Positions 55,783 through 64,000 of a DNA stretch of 64,000 nucleotides are shown one piece after another. A program made the position numbers and the translations under genes. How positions within the stretch are numbered: position 1 is the stretch's first letter; each line of letters begins with the position of its first letter. The notes below the pieces were generated by a model. It was not told where the DNA came from, searched no databases, and saw nothing but the letters and a program-made list of their open reading frames with translations. This DNA is from Methylogaea oryzae (GTDB lineage Bacteria; Pseudomonadota; Gammaproteobacteria; Methylococcales; Methylococcaceae), in contig NZ_AP019782.1 in the NCBI RefSeq assembly GCF_019669985.1, forward strand, positions 612,501 through 676,500, given 5' to 3'.

Positions 55783-56319
55783 ATGAATAGAGCCGTTTTG
55801 TTCGTTTCCGCACTGATCCTGACCTGGACGTCCGCCGCCAATGCGCACGGCCCGTCCCGCCAGAAAGTGTCCGAAAGCATCGTCATCAACGCTTCCGCCG
55901 ATGCAGTTTGGGCCAAGATTAAGAATTTCCACGACGCCAGCTGGATGCCCATGGTCGCCGGCACTGCAGGCCAAGGCGGTAATGACGCCGGCGCTACCCG
56001 CGAGCTGACGCTGAAAGCCGGCGGCGTGGTGAAGGAAGAGCTGAAAAAATACGACGACGCCGAAAAGAGCTTCTCCTACAAAATCGTCAAAGACGGCGTG
56101 GACATGAAAGTCCTGCCGGTTAACGACTACTCCGCGAAGATCACCGTGACGGCCGAAGGCGCCGGCGCCAAGGTGGAATGGGCAGGCGCGTTTTATCGCG
56201 GTTATATGAACAACTGCCCGTGCCCGCCGGACCAGACCGACGAAGCCGCCGCGGAAGCGGTGACCAAGCTCTACAAAGAGAGCCTGGCCAACCTGAAGAG
56301 CCTGGCGGAAAAGAAGTAA
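55783..56319 (+). CDS. MxaD-like exported SRPBCC-family protein
   Basis: A 178-residue protein with a strong GGAGG ribosome site and a clear signal peptide ending SAANA before HGPSRQKVSES. The mature part is an SRPBCC (START-like) fold: SIVINASADAVWAKIKNFHDASWMPMV, TRELTLKAGGVVKEELKKY and a C-terminal helix with LYKESLANLKSLAEKK. The HGP start, the double cysteines CPCPP and the overall form resemble MxaD, a periplasmic factor of methanol oxidation that aids electron transfer from methanol dehydrogenase to cytochrome cL. No dehydrogenase gene is in the window. The next gene is a YVTN beta-propeller 24 bases away. Identity as MxaD proper is not certain. Confidence 0.75.
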   Translation: MNRAVLFVSALILTWTSAANAHGPSRQKVSESIVINASADAVWAKIKNFHDASWMPMVAGTAGQGGNDAGATRELTLKAGGVVKEELKKYDDAEKSFSYKIVKDGVDMKVLPVNDYSAKITVTAEGAGAKVEWAGAFYRGYMNNCPCPPDQTDEAAAEAVTKLYKESLANLKSLAEKK

Positions 56320-56343
56320 GCCTGTAAGCGGGCTGCGTTTCCC

Positions 56344-57315
56344 ATGGTTAGAACGGGAATCCACTTGACGGCGGCGGCCTGTGTCGCCGCCGTTTTGTTT
56401 GGCGCGGCCGCCCAGGCCGAGCCGCTGGCGTATATCACGAACCAGGGCGGCGACAGCGTTTCGCTGATCGATACCTTGTCCAACCACGTGGTGGAGACGC
56501 TCGGCTTGCCGAAGGGCTCGCGCCCGGCCGGCGTGGCGGTAAGCCGCGACGGCGGCTTGGCGGCCGTCACCAACGCCGAGGGCAAAACCCTCACCCTGAT
56601 CGACGGGCATCGCCGCGTCATCCGCCAGACTTTGCCCATGGGCGACGGTCCGGTGGGCGTGGCCATGCCGTCTAACGGCGGCAGGGTGTACGTGGCGGAT
56701 TGGTATGGTCACTATGTTTCCGTCTTCGACACCGTGGGCGGGCAGGTGCTTAAACGCATTCCGGTGGGCAAGTCCCCGTCCGGGATTGCGGTGAGCGGCG
56801 ATGGAAACAAGGTTTATGTGGCGAACCGGGACGACAACTCCGTGGCGCTCATCGATGCCGCCGGCCTGGAAGTCAAGCGCACCGTTGCGGTCGGTCGCCA
56901 TCCGTTCGGCATCACTCTCAGCGCCGACGGCAAGCGCCTTTATTCCGCCAACGTGGAAAGCAACGACGTGTCGGTGATCGATACGGCGGACATGCGCGTG
57001 GTGAAAACCGTCAAGGTCGGCGAACGGCCTTATGCCATCGCCTTGGCCCTGGGCGGCAAGAGGATTTTTGTCACCGACCAGTACGACAACGCCGTGGCGG
57101 TCATCGACGGCGACAGTTTGAGCATGGTCGGTTCGGTGGAGGTCGGCCAATACCCGGAAGGCATCGCCACCCATCCCGACGATCGCCACGTGTACGTGGC
57201 CAACTGGATGGACAACTCCGTGTCGGTGATCGACGCGGAAACTTTGAAAGTGGTTCGGACCATAAAAACCGGCGAGGGCAGCCGCGCCTTCGGCCAGTTC
57301 ATCGCGGGACACTGA
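56344..57315 (+). CDS. Exported YVTN-family beta-propeller protein
   Basis: A 323-residue protein with a signal peptide (cleavage after AAQA at about residue 25). It is followed by seven or so repeats of about 42 residues with the pattern PxGIAVSxDGxxVYVAN...VSVIDT, which form a YVTN beta-propeller. Similar repeats recur from SPSGIAVSGDGNKVYVANRDD to YPEGIATHPDDRHVYVANWMD. Such periplasmic propellers accompany PQQ-dependent alcohol dehydrogenase systems or serve as scaffolds. The stop shares one base with the start of yqcC, and the pair with the MxaD-like gene suggests periplasmic methanol metabolism. A ligand cannot be assigned. Confidence 0.85.
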   Translation: MVRTGIHLTAAACVAAVLFGAAAQAEPLAYITNQGGDSVSLIDTLSNHVVETLGLPKGSRPAGVAVSRDGGLAAVTNAEGKTLTLIDGHRRVIRQTLPMGDGPVGVAMPSNGGRVYVADWYGHYVSVFDTVGGQVLKRIPVGKSPSGIAVSGDGNKVYVANRDDNSVALIDAAGLEVKRTVAVGRHPFGITLSADGKRLYSANVESNDVSVIDTADMRVVKTVKVGERPYAIALALGGKRIFVTDQYDNAVAVIDGDSLSMVGSVEVGQYPEGIATHPDDRHVYVANWMDNSVSVIDAETLKVVRTIKTGEGSRAFGQFIAGH

Positions 57316-57668
57316 TGGAGCTGTCCCAGTGCCAGGCAAGGAGTGCCGAGTTATTGCTGGAAATCGAAGCGGAAATGCGCCGTATCGGTCTGTGGGCGCA
57401 AGAGGCGCCCAGCGCCGCGGACTTGGCGAGCCCTTTGCCGTTTTGCTGCGATACCTTGAATTTCGCCCAGTGGCTGCAATTTGTTTTCCTGCCGCGCATG
57501 AAAATCCTGTTGGAGGCGGGGGCCGCGTTGCCCAGCCAGTGCGGGTTGGCGCCCATGGCGGAAGAAAGCTTTCGTTTCGTGGAGATAAATACCGTTAAAA
57601 TATCGGCCCTGTTGCGCCAAGTGGACGATACGCTGACGGCGGGGGCGGAAAACTGTTCCTCCCATTGA
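57315..57668 (+). CDS. yqcC: YqcC-family protein
   Basis: A 117-residue protein of the YqcC (DUF446) family, small and helical. The diagnostic stretch is PLPFCCDTLNFAQWLQFVFLPRMKILLEAG, and the later PMAEESFRF also matches. The family has been linked by neighbourhood with truC in enterobacteria, but no function is established. The ATG overlaps the propeller stop by one base (TGATG), so translation may be coupled. The moaA gene follows after 74 bases. Confidence 0.85.
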   Translation: MELSQCQARSAELLLEIEAEMRRIGLWAQEAPSAADLASPLPFCCDTLNFAQWLQFVFLPRMKILLEAGAALPSQCGLAPMAEESFRFVEINTVKISALLRQVDDTLTAGAENCSSH

Positions 57669-57742
57669 CGCGATACGGCCGAGACTCGCTGCTTCGAGCC
57701 GCAGCAGTTTGAATTAATCGCCTTGCATTTTGACCGGCAACC

Positions 57743-58747
57743 ATGAGTTCGCAACCGCCCAGCAGCTTGATCGACCGTTTCGGCCGGCGCGTGAACTACT
57801 TGCGCCTGTCCATCACCGATCGTTGCGACTTCCGTTGCGTCTATTGCATGTCGGAGGACATGCGGTTTCTGCCCCGGGCGCAAATTCTCACCTTGGAAGA
57901 GTTGCAGACGCTGGCCCAAGCCTTCGTCGAGCTGGGCGTGGACAAAATCCGCGTTACCGGCGGCGAGCCCCTGGTGCGCAAGGGGGCGATGGAGTTGCTG
58001 GAAGGATTGGGGCGGTTGCCGGGGTTGCGGGAGCTGGTGCTCACCACTAACGGATCGCAGTTGGAGTCCTCGGCGGCAAGGCTCAAGGCGGCGGGAGTCA
58101 AGCGCCTCAATATCAGCCTGGACACCTTGGACGGCGACAAATTCCGCCAGATCACCCGTGTCGGCGATCTGGCTCGGGTGCTGCGCGGCATCGAGGCGGC
58201 CCGCGCGGCCGGATTCGAGCGTATCAAACTTAACGCCGTGATCCTGAAACACCGCAACCACGATGAAGTGGCGGATTTGGCCGGCTTTGCCCTGCGGCAC
58301 GGTTTGGATATCAGCTACATCGAGGAAATGCCGCTAGGCTCGGTGGACGGCCGCGACAGGGCCGAGGCGTATTACTCCAGCGACGAAATCCGCCGCGATT
58401 TGGAAGCCCGCTACGTCCTGGAGTCGACGGACGAGGATAGCGGCGGGCCGTCCCGCTATTACCGGGTGGCCGGCAGCGACAGCCGTATCGGTTTTATTTC
58501 GCCCCACAGCCACAATTTCTGCCATGCCTGCAACCGCGTGCGGTTGACGGTGGAGGGGCGGTTGTTGTTGTGCTTGGGCAATGAACACTCCGTGGATTTG
58601 AAACGGGTGCTGCGCGCCAATCCGGGCGACAGCGGCAAGTTGAAGCGGGCCATCGTTGACGCCATGGCCGTCAAGCCCGAAAGGCACCATTTCGATTTAA
58701 CGGAGCAGCCAGTGATTTTTCGACATATGAGCGTTACCGGTGGTTGA
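57743..58747 (+). CDS. moaA: GTP 3',8-cyclase MoaA
   Basis: Radical SAM enzyme converting GTP to 3',8-cyclo-GTP, the first step of molybdenum cofactor synthesis. The 334-residue protein has the N-terminal cluster motif C28, C32, C35 (RCDFRCVYC), [10 protein letters not shown] for SAM binding, and LNISLDTLD. The second cluster cysteines for substrate binding are in [11 protein letters not shown] and LLLCLG. The conserved GG tail (VTGG) ends the protein. Other moa genes are not near, so the cofactor pathway is encoded elsewhere. The stop lies 10 bases before the aceE start, placing it close to the pyruvate dehydrogenase genes without a functional link I can name. Confidence 0.95.
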   Translation: MSSQPPSSLIDRFGRRVNYLRLSITDRCDFRCVYCMSEDMRFLPRAQILTLEELQTLAQAFVELGVDKIRVTGGEPLVRKGAMELLEGLGRLPGLRELVLTTNGSQLESSAARLKAAGVKRLNISLDTLDGDKFRQITRVGDLARVLRGIEAARAAGFERIKLNAVILKHRNHDEVADLAGFALRHGLDISYIEEMPLGSVDGRDRAEAYYSSDEIRRDLEARYVLESTDEDSGGPSRYYRVAGSDSRIGFISPHSHNFCHACNRVRLTVEGRLLLCLGNEHSVDLKRVLRANPGDSGKLKRAIVDAMAVKPERHHFDLTEQPVIFRHMSVTGG

Positions 58748-58757
58748 GGATAGAGGT

Positions 58758-61439
58758 ATGACAAATCAAAACATGCAGGCCGGCGGTCAGGGGGGCGACA
58801 TCGATCCCCAGGAAACCCGCGAATGGTTGGATGCGCTGCAAGCGCTGATCGAGCGGGAGGGCGTCGAGCGCGCCCACGGCCTCCTCGAGCAACTGGTGGA
58901 CGCCGCCCGGCGGGCCGGTGCCGACCTGCCTTACAAAGCCACCACGGCTTACGTCAACACCATTCCGGTGGAACGCCAAGCCCGTTCCCCCGGCGACCCG
59001 GCCCTGGAAAACCGCCTGCGCGCCTACATGCGCTGGAACGCCATGGCCATGGTGGTACGGGCCAACCGGGAGAACACCGAGTTCGGCGGTCATATCGCCA
59101 GCTTCGCTTCCATCGCCACCCTGTACGAGGTGGCGTTCAACCACTTCTTCCACGCCCCCAGCGAAAGCCACGGCGGCGATCTGGTGTTTTTCCAGGGCCA
59201 CGCGGCGCCGGGCATCTACGCCCGCGCTTTCCTGGAAGGTCGCTTGACCGAGGAGCAGCTGATCAACTTCCGTCGCGAGTGCGGGGGGCCGGGCCAGGGC
59301 TTGTCGTCCTATCCCCATCCCTGGTTGATGCCGGACTTTTGGCAGTTCCCCACCGTGTCCATGGGCTTGGGGCCGATCCAGGCCATTTACCAGGCCCGCT
59401 TCATGAAGTACCTGCATAACCGCGGCTTGGTGGAGTCGGAAGGCCGCAAAGTCTGGTGTTTCTGCGGCGACGGCGAAATGGATGAGCCGGAGTCCTTGGG
59501 CGCCATTGGCTTGGCTGCCCGCGAGCAATTGGACAACCTGATTTTCGTCATCAACTGCAACCTGCAGCGCTTGGACGGCCCGGTGCGCGGCGACGGCAAG
59601 ATCATCCAGGAACTGGAAGGGCAGTTCCGCGGCTCCGGTTGGAACGTCATCAAAGTCGTGTGGGGTTCCCAATGGGACGCTCTGCTGGCGCGCGATACCA
59701 CCGGCTTGCTGCAAAAGCGCATGGACGAAACGCTGGACGGCGAATACCAGACCTTCAAATCCAAAGACGGCGCCTACGTGCGCAAGCACTTCTTCGGCAA
59801 GTACCCGGAACTGCTGGAGTTGGTCGCCCACATGTCCGACGACGAAATCTGGCACCTCAACCGCGGCGGCCACGACCCGCACAAGGTTTACGCCGCCTAT
59901 GCTGCCGCCACGGCCCACAGCGGCCAGCCGACGGTGATCCTGGCTAAGACCGTGAAAGGTTACGGCATGGGCAAGGCTGGCGAAGCGTTGAACACCAGCC
60001 ACCAGCAGAAAAAGCTCGACGCCGACGCCATCAAGGCGTTCCGCGACCGCTTCCGCCTGCCCATCGCCGACGACCAATTGGCCGAACTGCCGTTTTACCG
60101 GCCGCCCGCCGACAGCCCGGAGATGGTTTACCTGCACGAGCGCCGCAAGGCCCTGGGGGGGCATTTCCCGGCGCGCCGGCCGGATGTGCCGCCGCTGTCG
60201 GTGCCGCCGTTGTCGGCTTTCGAAGCCTTGCTCAAGGGCAGCGAAGGGCGCGAACTGTCCACCACCATGGCTTTCGTGCGCATGCTCAGCGTGCTGCTCA
60301 AGGACGAAGCCATGGGCAAGCGGGTCGTGCCCATCGTGCCGGACGAGGCGCGCACTTTCGGCATGGAGGGCCTGTTCCGCCAGTTCGGCATCTACGCGCC
60401 GACCGGCCAATTGTTCGAGCCGGAAGACGCCGGCACCATCAACTATTACCGGGAAGACCGCAAAGGCCAGATGCTGGAAGAGGGCATTTGCGAGGCCGGC
60501 GCCCTCAGCTCCTGGATCGCCGCCGGTACGGCTTACACCAACCATGCTCTGTCCATGGTGCCGTTCTTCATCAATTACTCCATGTTCGGCTTCCAGCGCG
60601 TGGGCGACCTCATCTGGCTGGCGGGCGACATTCAGGCGCGCGGCTTCCTCATGGGCGCCACCGCCGGCCGCACCACCCTGGCCGGCGAAGGCTTGCAGCA
60701 CCAGGACGGCCACAGCCAAGTGCTGGCGGCCAACGTGCCGAACTGCCTTTCCTACGACCCGGCTTTCGCTTACGAGCTGGCGGTCATCATCCAGGACGGC
60801 CTGGAGCGCATGTACGTGCGCGGCGACAAGGTGTTCTATTACATCACCATCGCCAACGAGAACTATGCCCACCCGGCCATGCCGGAAGGCAGCGCGGAAG
60901 GCATCGTCAAGGGCATGTACAGCCTGCAAGACGCCGGCAAGAAGGCGCAAGTCCAGCTGTTGGGCAGCGGCTCCATCCTGCGCGAAGTGATCGCGGCGGC
61001 GGACCTGTTGAAGCAGGACTTCGGCGTCGCCGCCAGCGTGTGGAGCGTCACCAGCTTCAACGAACTGGCCCGCGACGGCGCCGACGCGGAGCGCTGGAAC
61101 CGCATGCACCCCGAGCAGAAGCCCCGCACCAGCTATGTGGAGCAATGCCTGGGCGGCACTAAAGGCCCCGTCGTGGCGGCCACCGACTACGTGCGCCTGT
61201 ATATGGACCAGATCCGTCCCTACGTGCCGCGCCGTTACGTGGCTTTGGGCACCGACGGCTTCGGCCGCAGCGATTGCCGCAAAGCCCTGCGCCATTTCTT
61301 CGAAGTGGATCGCCACTACGTCGCCGTGGCCGCCCTCAAGGCGCTGGCCGACGAAGGCACGGTGCCGGCCGCCAAGGTCGCCGAGGCCATCGCCCGTTAC
61401 GGGCTGGACCCGGAAAAAGCCAATCCGATGACGGTATAA
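58758..61439 (+). CDS. aceE: Pyruvate dehydrogenase E1 component (homodimeric type)
   Basis: Thiamine diphosphate-dependent decarboxylation of pyruvate and transfer of the acetyl group to the E2 lipoyl domain. The ATG at 58758 has an AGAGG site upstream; a GTG at 58740 inside moaA is less likely. The 893-residue length and features match AceE of gammaproteobacteria: FFQGHAAPGIYARAFLEG, the TPP motif GDGEMDEPESLGAIGLAARE...NCN, and the C-terminal VALGTDGFGRSDCR. It is the first gene of aceE-aceF-lpd, with nine bases before aceF. Confidence 0.97.
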   Translation: MTNQNMQAGGQGGDIDPQETREWLDALQALIEREGVERAHGLLEQLVDAARRAGADLPYKATTAYVNTIPVERQARSPGDPALENRLRAYMRWNAMAMVVRANRENTEFGGHIASFASIATLYEVAFNHFFHAPSESHGGDLVFFQGHAAPGIYARAFLEGRLTEEQLINFRRECGGPGQGLSSYPHPWLMPDFWQFPTVSMGLGPIQAIYQARFMKYLHNRGLVESEGRKVWCFCGDGEMDEPESLGAIGLAAREQLDNLIFVINCNLQRLDGPVRGDGKIIQELEGQFRGSGWNVIKVVWGSQWDALLARDTTGLLQKRMDETLDGEYQTFKSKDGAYVRKHFFGKYPELLELVAHMSDDEIWHLNRGGHDPHKVYAAYAAATAHSGQPTVILAKTVKGYGMGKAGEALNTSHQQKKLDADAIKAFRDRFRLPIADDQLAELPFYRPPADSPEMVYLHERRKALGGHFPARRPDVPPLSVPPLSAFEALLKGSEGRELSTTMAFVRMLSVLLKDEAMGKRVVPIVPDEARTFGMEGLFRQFGIYAPTGQLFEPEDAGTINYYREDRKGQMLEEGICEAGALSSWIAAGTAYTNHALSMVPFFINYSMFGFQRVGDLIWLAGDIQARGFLMGATAGRTTLAGEGLQHQDGHSQVLAANVPNCLSYDPAFAYELAVIIQDGLERMYVRGDKVFYYITIANENYAHPAMPEGSAEGIVKGMYSLQDAGKKAQVQLLGSGSILREVIAAADLLKQDFGVAASVWSVTSFNELARDGADAERWNRMHPEQKPRTSYVEQCLGGTKGPVVAATDYVRLYMDQIRPYVPRRYVALGTDGFGRSDCRKALRHFFEVDRHYVAVAALKALADEGTVPAAKVAEAIARYGLDPEKANPMTV

Positions 61440-61448
61440 GGAGCCGCC

Positions 61449-62738
61449 ATGACAGAACAACTGATACGGGTGCCCAGCGTCGGCGATTCCAAGCCGATGG
61501 AAATCATCGAGGTTTTGGTAAAGCCCGGTGACCGGGTCGAGGTGGACCAGTCCCTCATCACCCTGGAAAGCGACAAAGCCAGCATGGAGGTGCCGTGCCC
61601 CATGGCCGGCGTGGTCGTCGCCATGCAGGTGAAGCAGGGCGACAAGGTGAGCGAAGGCGCGCCGATTTTGACTTTGCAAGTGGCCGAAGAGGGCGCCGCT
61701 CCCGCCGCCGAAGAGGCCAAGCCGGCCCCGGCCAGTCCGCCGCCGGCTCCGGCAGCGCCGGCCGCTGCTGCTGCCGCGCCGGTGCAAACCAGCGCTCCGG
61801 TAGCGACGCCGGCCGCTCCTGCCCCCGTGCCAGCCGCGCCTTCGTCGGCGCAGGGCCTGCCCCACGCCAGCCCCGCCGTGCGCCGCTTCGCCCGCGAACT
61901 GGGCGCCGACGTGGCGCAGATCACCGGCACCGGCCCCAAGGGCCGCATCCTCAAGGAGGACGTGCAGGCCTATATCAAGGCCCGCTTGCAACAGCCGGCC
62001 GGCGGCATCGCCGTGGCGTCCATGCCGTCCATCGACTTCTCCGCTTTCGGGCCGGTGGAGCTGCACCAGCAGACCCGCATCCAGAAGCTGTCGGCGGCGT
62101 ATTTGCAGCGCGCCTGGCAGACCATTCCCCACGTCACCCACCACGACGAGGCGGATGTCACCGATCTGGAAGCCTTCCGCGTGTCCCTCAAGGACGAAGC
62201 GGCCAAGAAGGGCGTCAAGCTGACCCTGCTGCCCTTCGTGGCGGAAGCGGTGGTGGCGGCGCTGAAGGAATTCCCGCAGTTCAACGCCTCCCTGGACGGC
62301 GACAACCTGGTGCTGAAGCGCTACTACAACATCGGCATGGCGGTGGATACGGAAGAAGGCCTGGTGGTCCCGGTGCTGCGCGATGCGGACAAGATGCGCA
62401 CCCTGGAGATCGGCGCGGCAATGGCCGACCTTTCCGAGCGCGCCCGCAAGCGCCAGTTGAAGCGCCAGGAAATCGAAGGCGGCAGCTTCACCCTGTCCAG
62501 CCTGGGCGGCGTGGGCGGACGCTTCTTCACGCCCATCATCAACGCGCCGGAAGTGGCGATCCTGGGCCTGTGCCGTACGCAGTTGACGCCGGTCTACCGC
62601 AAAGGCCAGTTGGAGCCGCGTTTGCTGCTGCCCCTGTCCCTGTCCTACGACCACCGCGTCATTGATGGCGCCGTCGCCGCGCGCTTCGTCAATCACGTGA
62701 AAGCGTCGCTGGCCGACATCCGCCGCCTGTTGCTGTAA
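61449..62738 (+). CDS. aceF: Dihydrolipoyllysine acetyltransferase (E2), single lipoyl domain
   Basis: Core E2 subunit of pyruvate dehydrogenase that transfers acetyl groups to CoA. The 429-residue protein has just one lipoyl domain (about residues 3-78), with the lipoylated lysine K43 in LESDKASMEV. A long Ala/Pro linker follows (82-135), then a peripheral subunit-binding domain (137-175, SPAVRRFARELGADV) and the catalytic domain (about 200-429) with SYDHRVIDG holding the active-site histidine. E. coli AceF has three lipoyl domains. The gene is between aceE and lpd, 37 bases from lpd. Confidence 0.96.
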   Translation: MTEQLIRVPSVGDSKPMEIIEVLVKPGDRVEVDQSLITLESDKASMEVPCPMAGVVVAMQVKQGDKVSEGAPILTLQVAEEGAAPAAEEAKPAPASPPPAPAAPAAAAAAPVQTSAPVATPAAPAPVPAAPSSAQGLPHASPAVRRFARELGADVAQITGTGPKGRILKEDVQAYIKARLQQPAGGIAVASMPSIDFSAFGPVELHQQTRIQKLSAAYLQRAWQTIPHVTHHDEADVTDLEAFRVSLKDEAAKKGVKLTLLPFVAEAVVAALKEFPQFNASLDGDNLVLKRYYNIGMAVDTEEGLVVPVLRDADKMRTLEIGAAMADLSERARKRQLKRQEIEGGSFTLSSLGGVGGRFFTPIINAPEVAILGLCRTQLTPVYRKGQLEPRLLLPLSLSYDHRVIDGAVAARFVNHVKASLADIRRLLL

Positions 62739-62775
62739 TCCGCCCGGGCGATCAACGAACAATAAGGGGACGAAA

Positions 62776-64000
62776 GTGACGGAATCCGCTTCTATCAATA
62801 CCGAAGTGCTGGTGCTGGGCGGCGGGCCCGGCGGCTATACGGCCGCTTTCCGCGCCGCCGACCTGGGCAAGAAGGTCGTCATCGTGGAACGCTACGGCGT
62901 ACTGGGCGGGGTGTGCAGCAACGTCGGCTGCATACCGTCCAAGGCGCTGCTGCACCTAGCCCACACCATCCACAACGCCAAAGAGGCCGCCGCTCACGGC
63001 GTCTCCTTCGGCGAGCCGCAGATCGATGTGGACAAAGTCCGCGCCTGGAAGGACAAAGTGGTGGCGGGCCTGGCCACCGGCCTGAAAGGCCTGGCCAAGC
63101 AGCGCCAAGTGCAGCATGTGCAGGGCGTGGGCCGCTTCGTCGCGCCCAATCAGATGGAAGTGCAGACCGCCGAGGGCGTGCAGCGCATCGTTTTCGAAAA
63201 CGCCATCATCGCCAGCGGTTCCAAGCCGGTGAAGCTGCCGGGCATGCCCTGGGGCGACCCGCGCCTGATGGATTCCACCGACGCCCTGGCCCTGGCCGAT
63301 ATCCCTAAGCGGCTGCTCATCGTCGGCGGCGGCGTCATCGGCATGGAAATGGCCAGCGTCTATCACGCCTTGGGGTCCAAGGTATCCGTGGTGGAGCTGG
63401 CGAGCCAGCTGATCCCCGGCTGCGACCCGGACCTGGTGCGTCCTTTGACGCTCAAGGTGAAAAAGGAATACGAGAACGTGCTGCTAAGCACCAAGGTGGC
63501 CAAGATCGAAGCCAAGCCGGAAGGTTTGGAAGTGACCTTCGAAGGCGAGGGCGCTCCAGCCCCGTCCCTGTTCGATCGGGTGTTGGTGGCGGTGGGCCGC
63601 AAGCCCAACAGCGCCGACTTGGGCCTGGAAGCCTTGGGGCTCAAGGCGGACGAGCGCGGCTTCATAGCCGTGGACAACCAGCAGCGCACCGCCGTGTCCC
63701 ACATCTTCGCCATCGGCGACGTGGTGGGCAATCCCATGCTGGCCCACAAGGCCACCCACCAGGGCAAGGTGGCGGCGGAAGTGATCGCCGGCCACAAAGT
63801 GGCGTTCCAGGCCCTGGCGATTCCGTCGGTGGCCTACACCGATCCGGAAGTGGCGTGGATGGGGCTGACGGAAACCGAGGCGCAGGCGCAGGGCGTCGAG
63901 TACGAAAAAGCCGTGTTCCCCTGGGCCGCCAGCGGCCGCGCGGCCGGCATGAACCGCAAGGAAGGCCTGACCAAGATCCTCTGCGACAAGAACACCCAGC
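62776..64000 (+). CDS. lpd: Dihydrolipoyl dehydrogenase (E3), 3'-truncated by window edge
   Basis: Reoxidises dihydrolipoamide of the pyruvate dehydrogenase complex with NAD+. The frame is open from GTG 62776 to the last base of the window with no stop, so at least 408 residues are visible and the end lies outside. An AAGGGGACGAAA ribosome site precedes the GTG. Seen are VLGGGPGGYTAAFRAADLG for FAD, the redox disulfide C47/C52 in GGVCSNVGCIPSKAL, LIVGGGVIGMEMASVYH for NAD, and FAIGDVVGNPMLAHKA. The catalytic histidine would be in the missing part. The start has no N-terminal lipoyl domain. Third gene of aceE-aceF-lpd. Confidence 0.95.
   Translation, partial: MTESASINTEVLVLGGGPGGYTAAFRAADLGKKVVIVERYGVLGGVCSNVGCIPSKALLHLAHTIHNAKEAAAHGVSFGEPQIDVDKVRAWKDKVVAGLATGLKGLAKQRQVQHVQGVGRFVAPNQMEVQTAEGVQRIVFENAIIASGSKPVKLPGMPWGDPRLMDSTDALALADIPKRLLIVGGGVIGMEMASVYHALGSKVSVVELASQLIPGCDPDLVRPLTLKVKKEYENVLLSTKVAKIEAKPEGLEVTFEGEGAPAPSLFDRVLVAVGRKPNSADLGLEALGLKADERGFIAVDNQQRTAVSHIFAIGDVVGNPMLAHKATHQGKVAAEVIAGHKVAFQALAIPSVAYTDPEVAWMGLTETEAQAQGVEYEKAVFPWAASGRAAGMNRKEGLTKILCDKNTQ

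Noticed and set aside
58734-62798. A 1354-codon open frame on the minus strand opposite aceE and aceF
   Set aside because: It is exactly antisense to two well-conserved genes. Its His/Gln/Val-rich composition is what GC-rich codon bias gives on the opposite strand. No family motif is seen.

Overview
The window is GC-rich, densely coded chromosomal DNA from a gammaproteobacterium. The mltG-tmk-holB-tatD order, a Na+-translocating NADH:quinone reductase operon, an AceE-type pyruvate dehydrogenase and an H-NS-family protein all point to that class. An MxaD-like periplasmic protein beside a YVTN beta-propeller, together with the overall gene content, suggests a methylotroph near Methylococcales. 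That finer placement is inference. No rRNA, tRNA, CRISPR array, prophage or insertion sequence was recognised.

Layout. 1-12253 is mostly housekeeping: mltG (cut by the left edge), tmk, holB, tatD, an H-NS gene with its own promoter and terminator, the agmatine-to-putrescine pair aguA-aguB on the minus strand, cysM, rlmD, an L,D-transpeptidase, an HDOD protein coupled to a GAF-GGDEF cyclase, and ychF. 12306-15775 is a four-gene Pqi/Let-type MCE lipid-transport operon with PqiA split in two. 15874-17683 carries serine biosynthesis (serC and a serB-like phosphatase). 17853-20477 carries a Nif3-like protein, an AraC-type regulator behind a striking palindromic operator, and a Gfo/Idh/MocA oxidoreductase.

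20509-33874 is the most interesting part. Genes typical of bacterial arsenosugar clusters are present: arsM, arsS, a MerA/Lpd-like FAD oxidoreductase, and the two rSAM-associated transferases of the TIGR04283 and TIGR04282 type. They are separated by two inserts. One is a minus-strand membrane block (fatty acid hydroxylase, SPFH protein, two small proteins). The other is a plus-strand signalling block: a heme-motif histidine kinase, a receiver-kinase, a lone receiver and a receiver-PAS-GAF-HD-GYP protein. This block overlaps arsS by four bases and runs on to the FAD oxidoreductase, so arsS to the last transferase looks like one transcription unit.

34835-47578 is a second signalling region. 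It holds an NMT1-type binding-protein/kinase/receiver fusion, then a DUF2914 protein, an integral membrane protein and a VWA protein. These are followed by a 1163-residue hybrid kinase with HPt, a receiver-EAL protein, a double-receiver protein, and a convergent coiled-coil membrane protein. It could be an undescribed VWA-linked phosphorelay that ends in c-di-GMP turnover.

47999-64000 is energy and central metabolism: nqrABCDEF, nqrM after an intrinsic terminator, sbcB, the mxaD-like/YVTN pair, yqcC, moaA, aceE, aceF, and lpd, which runs off the right edge with no stop codon in the window.
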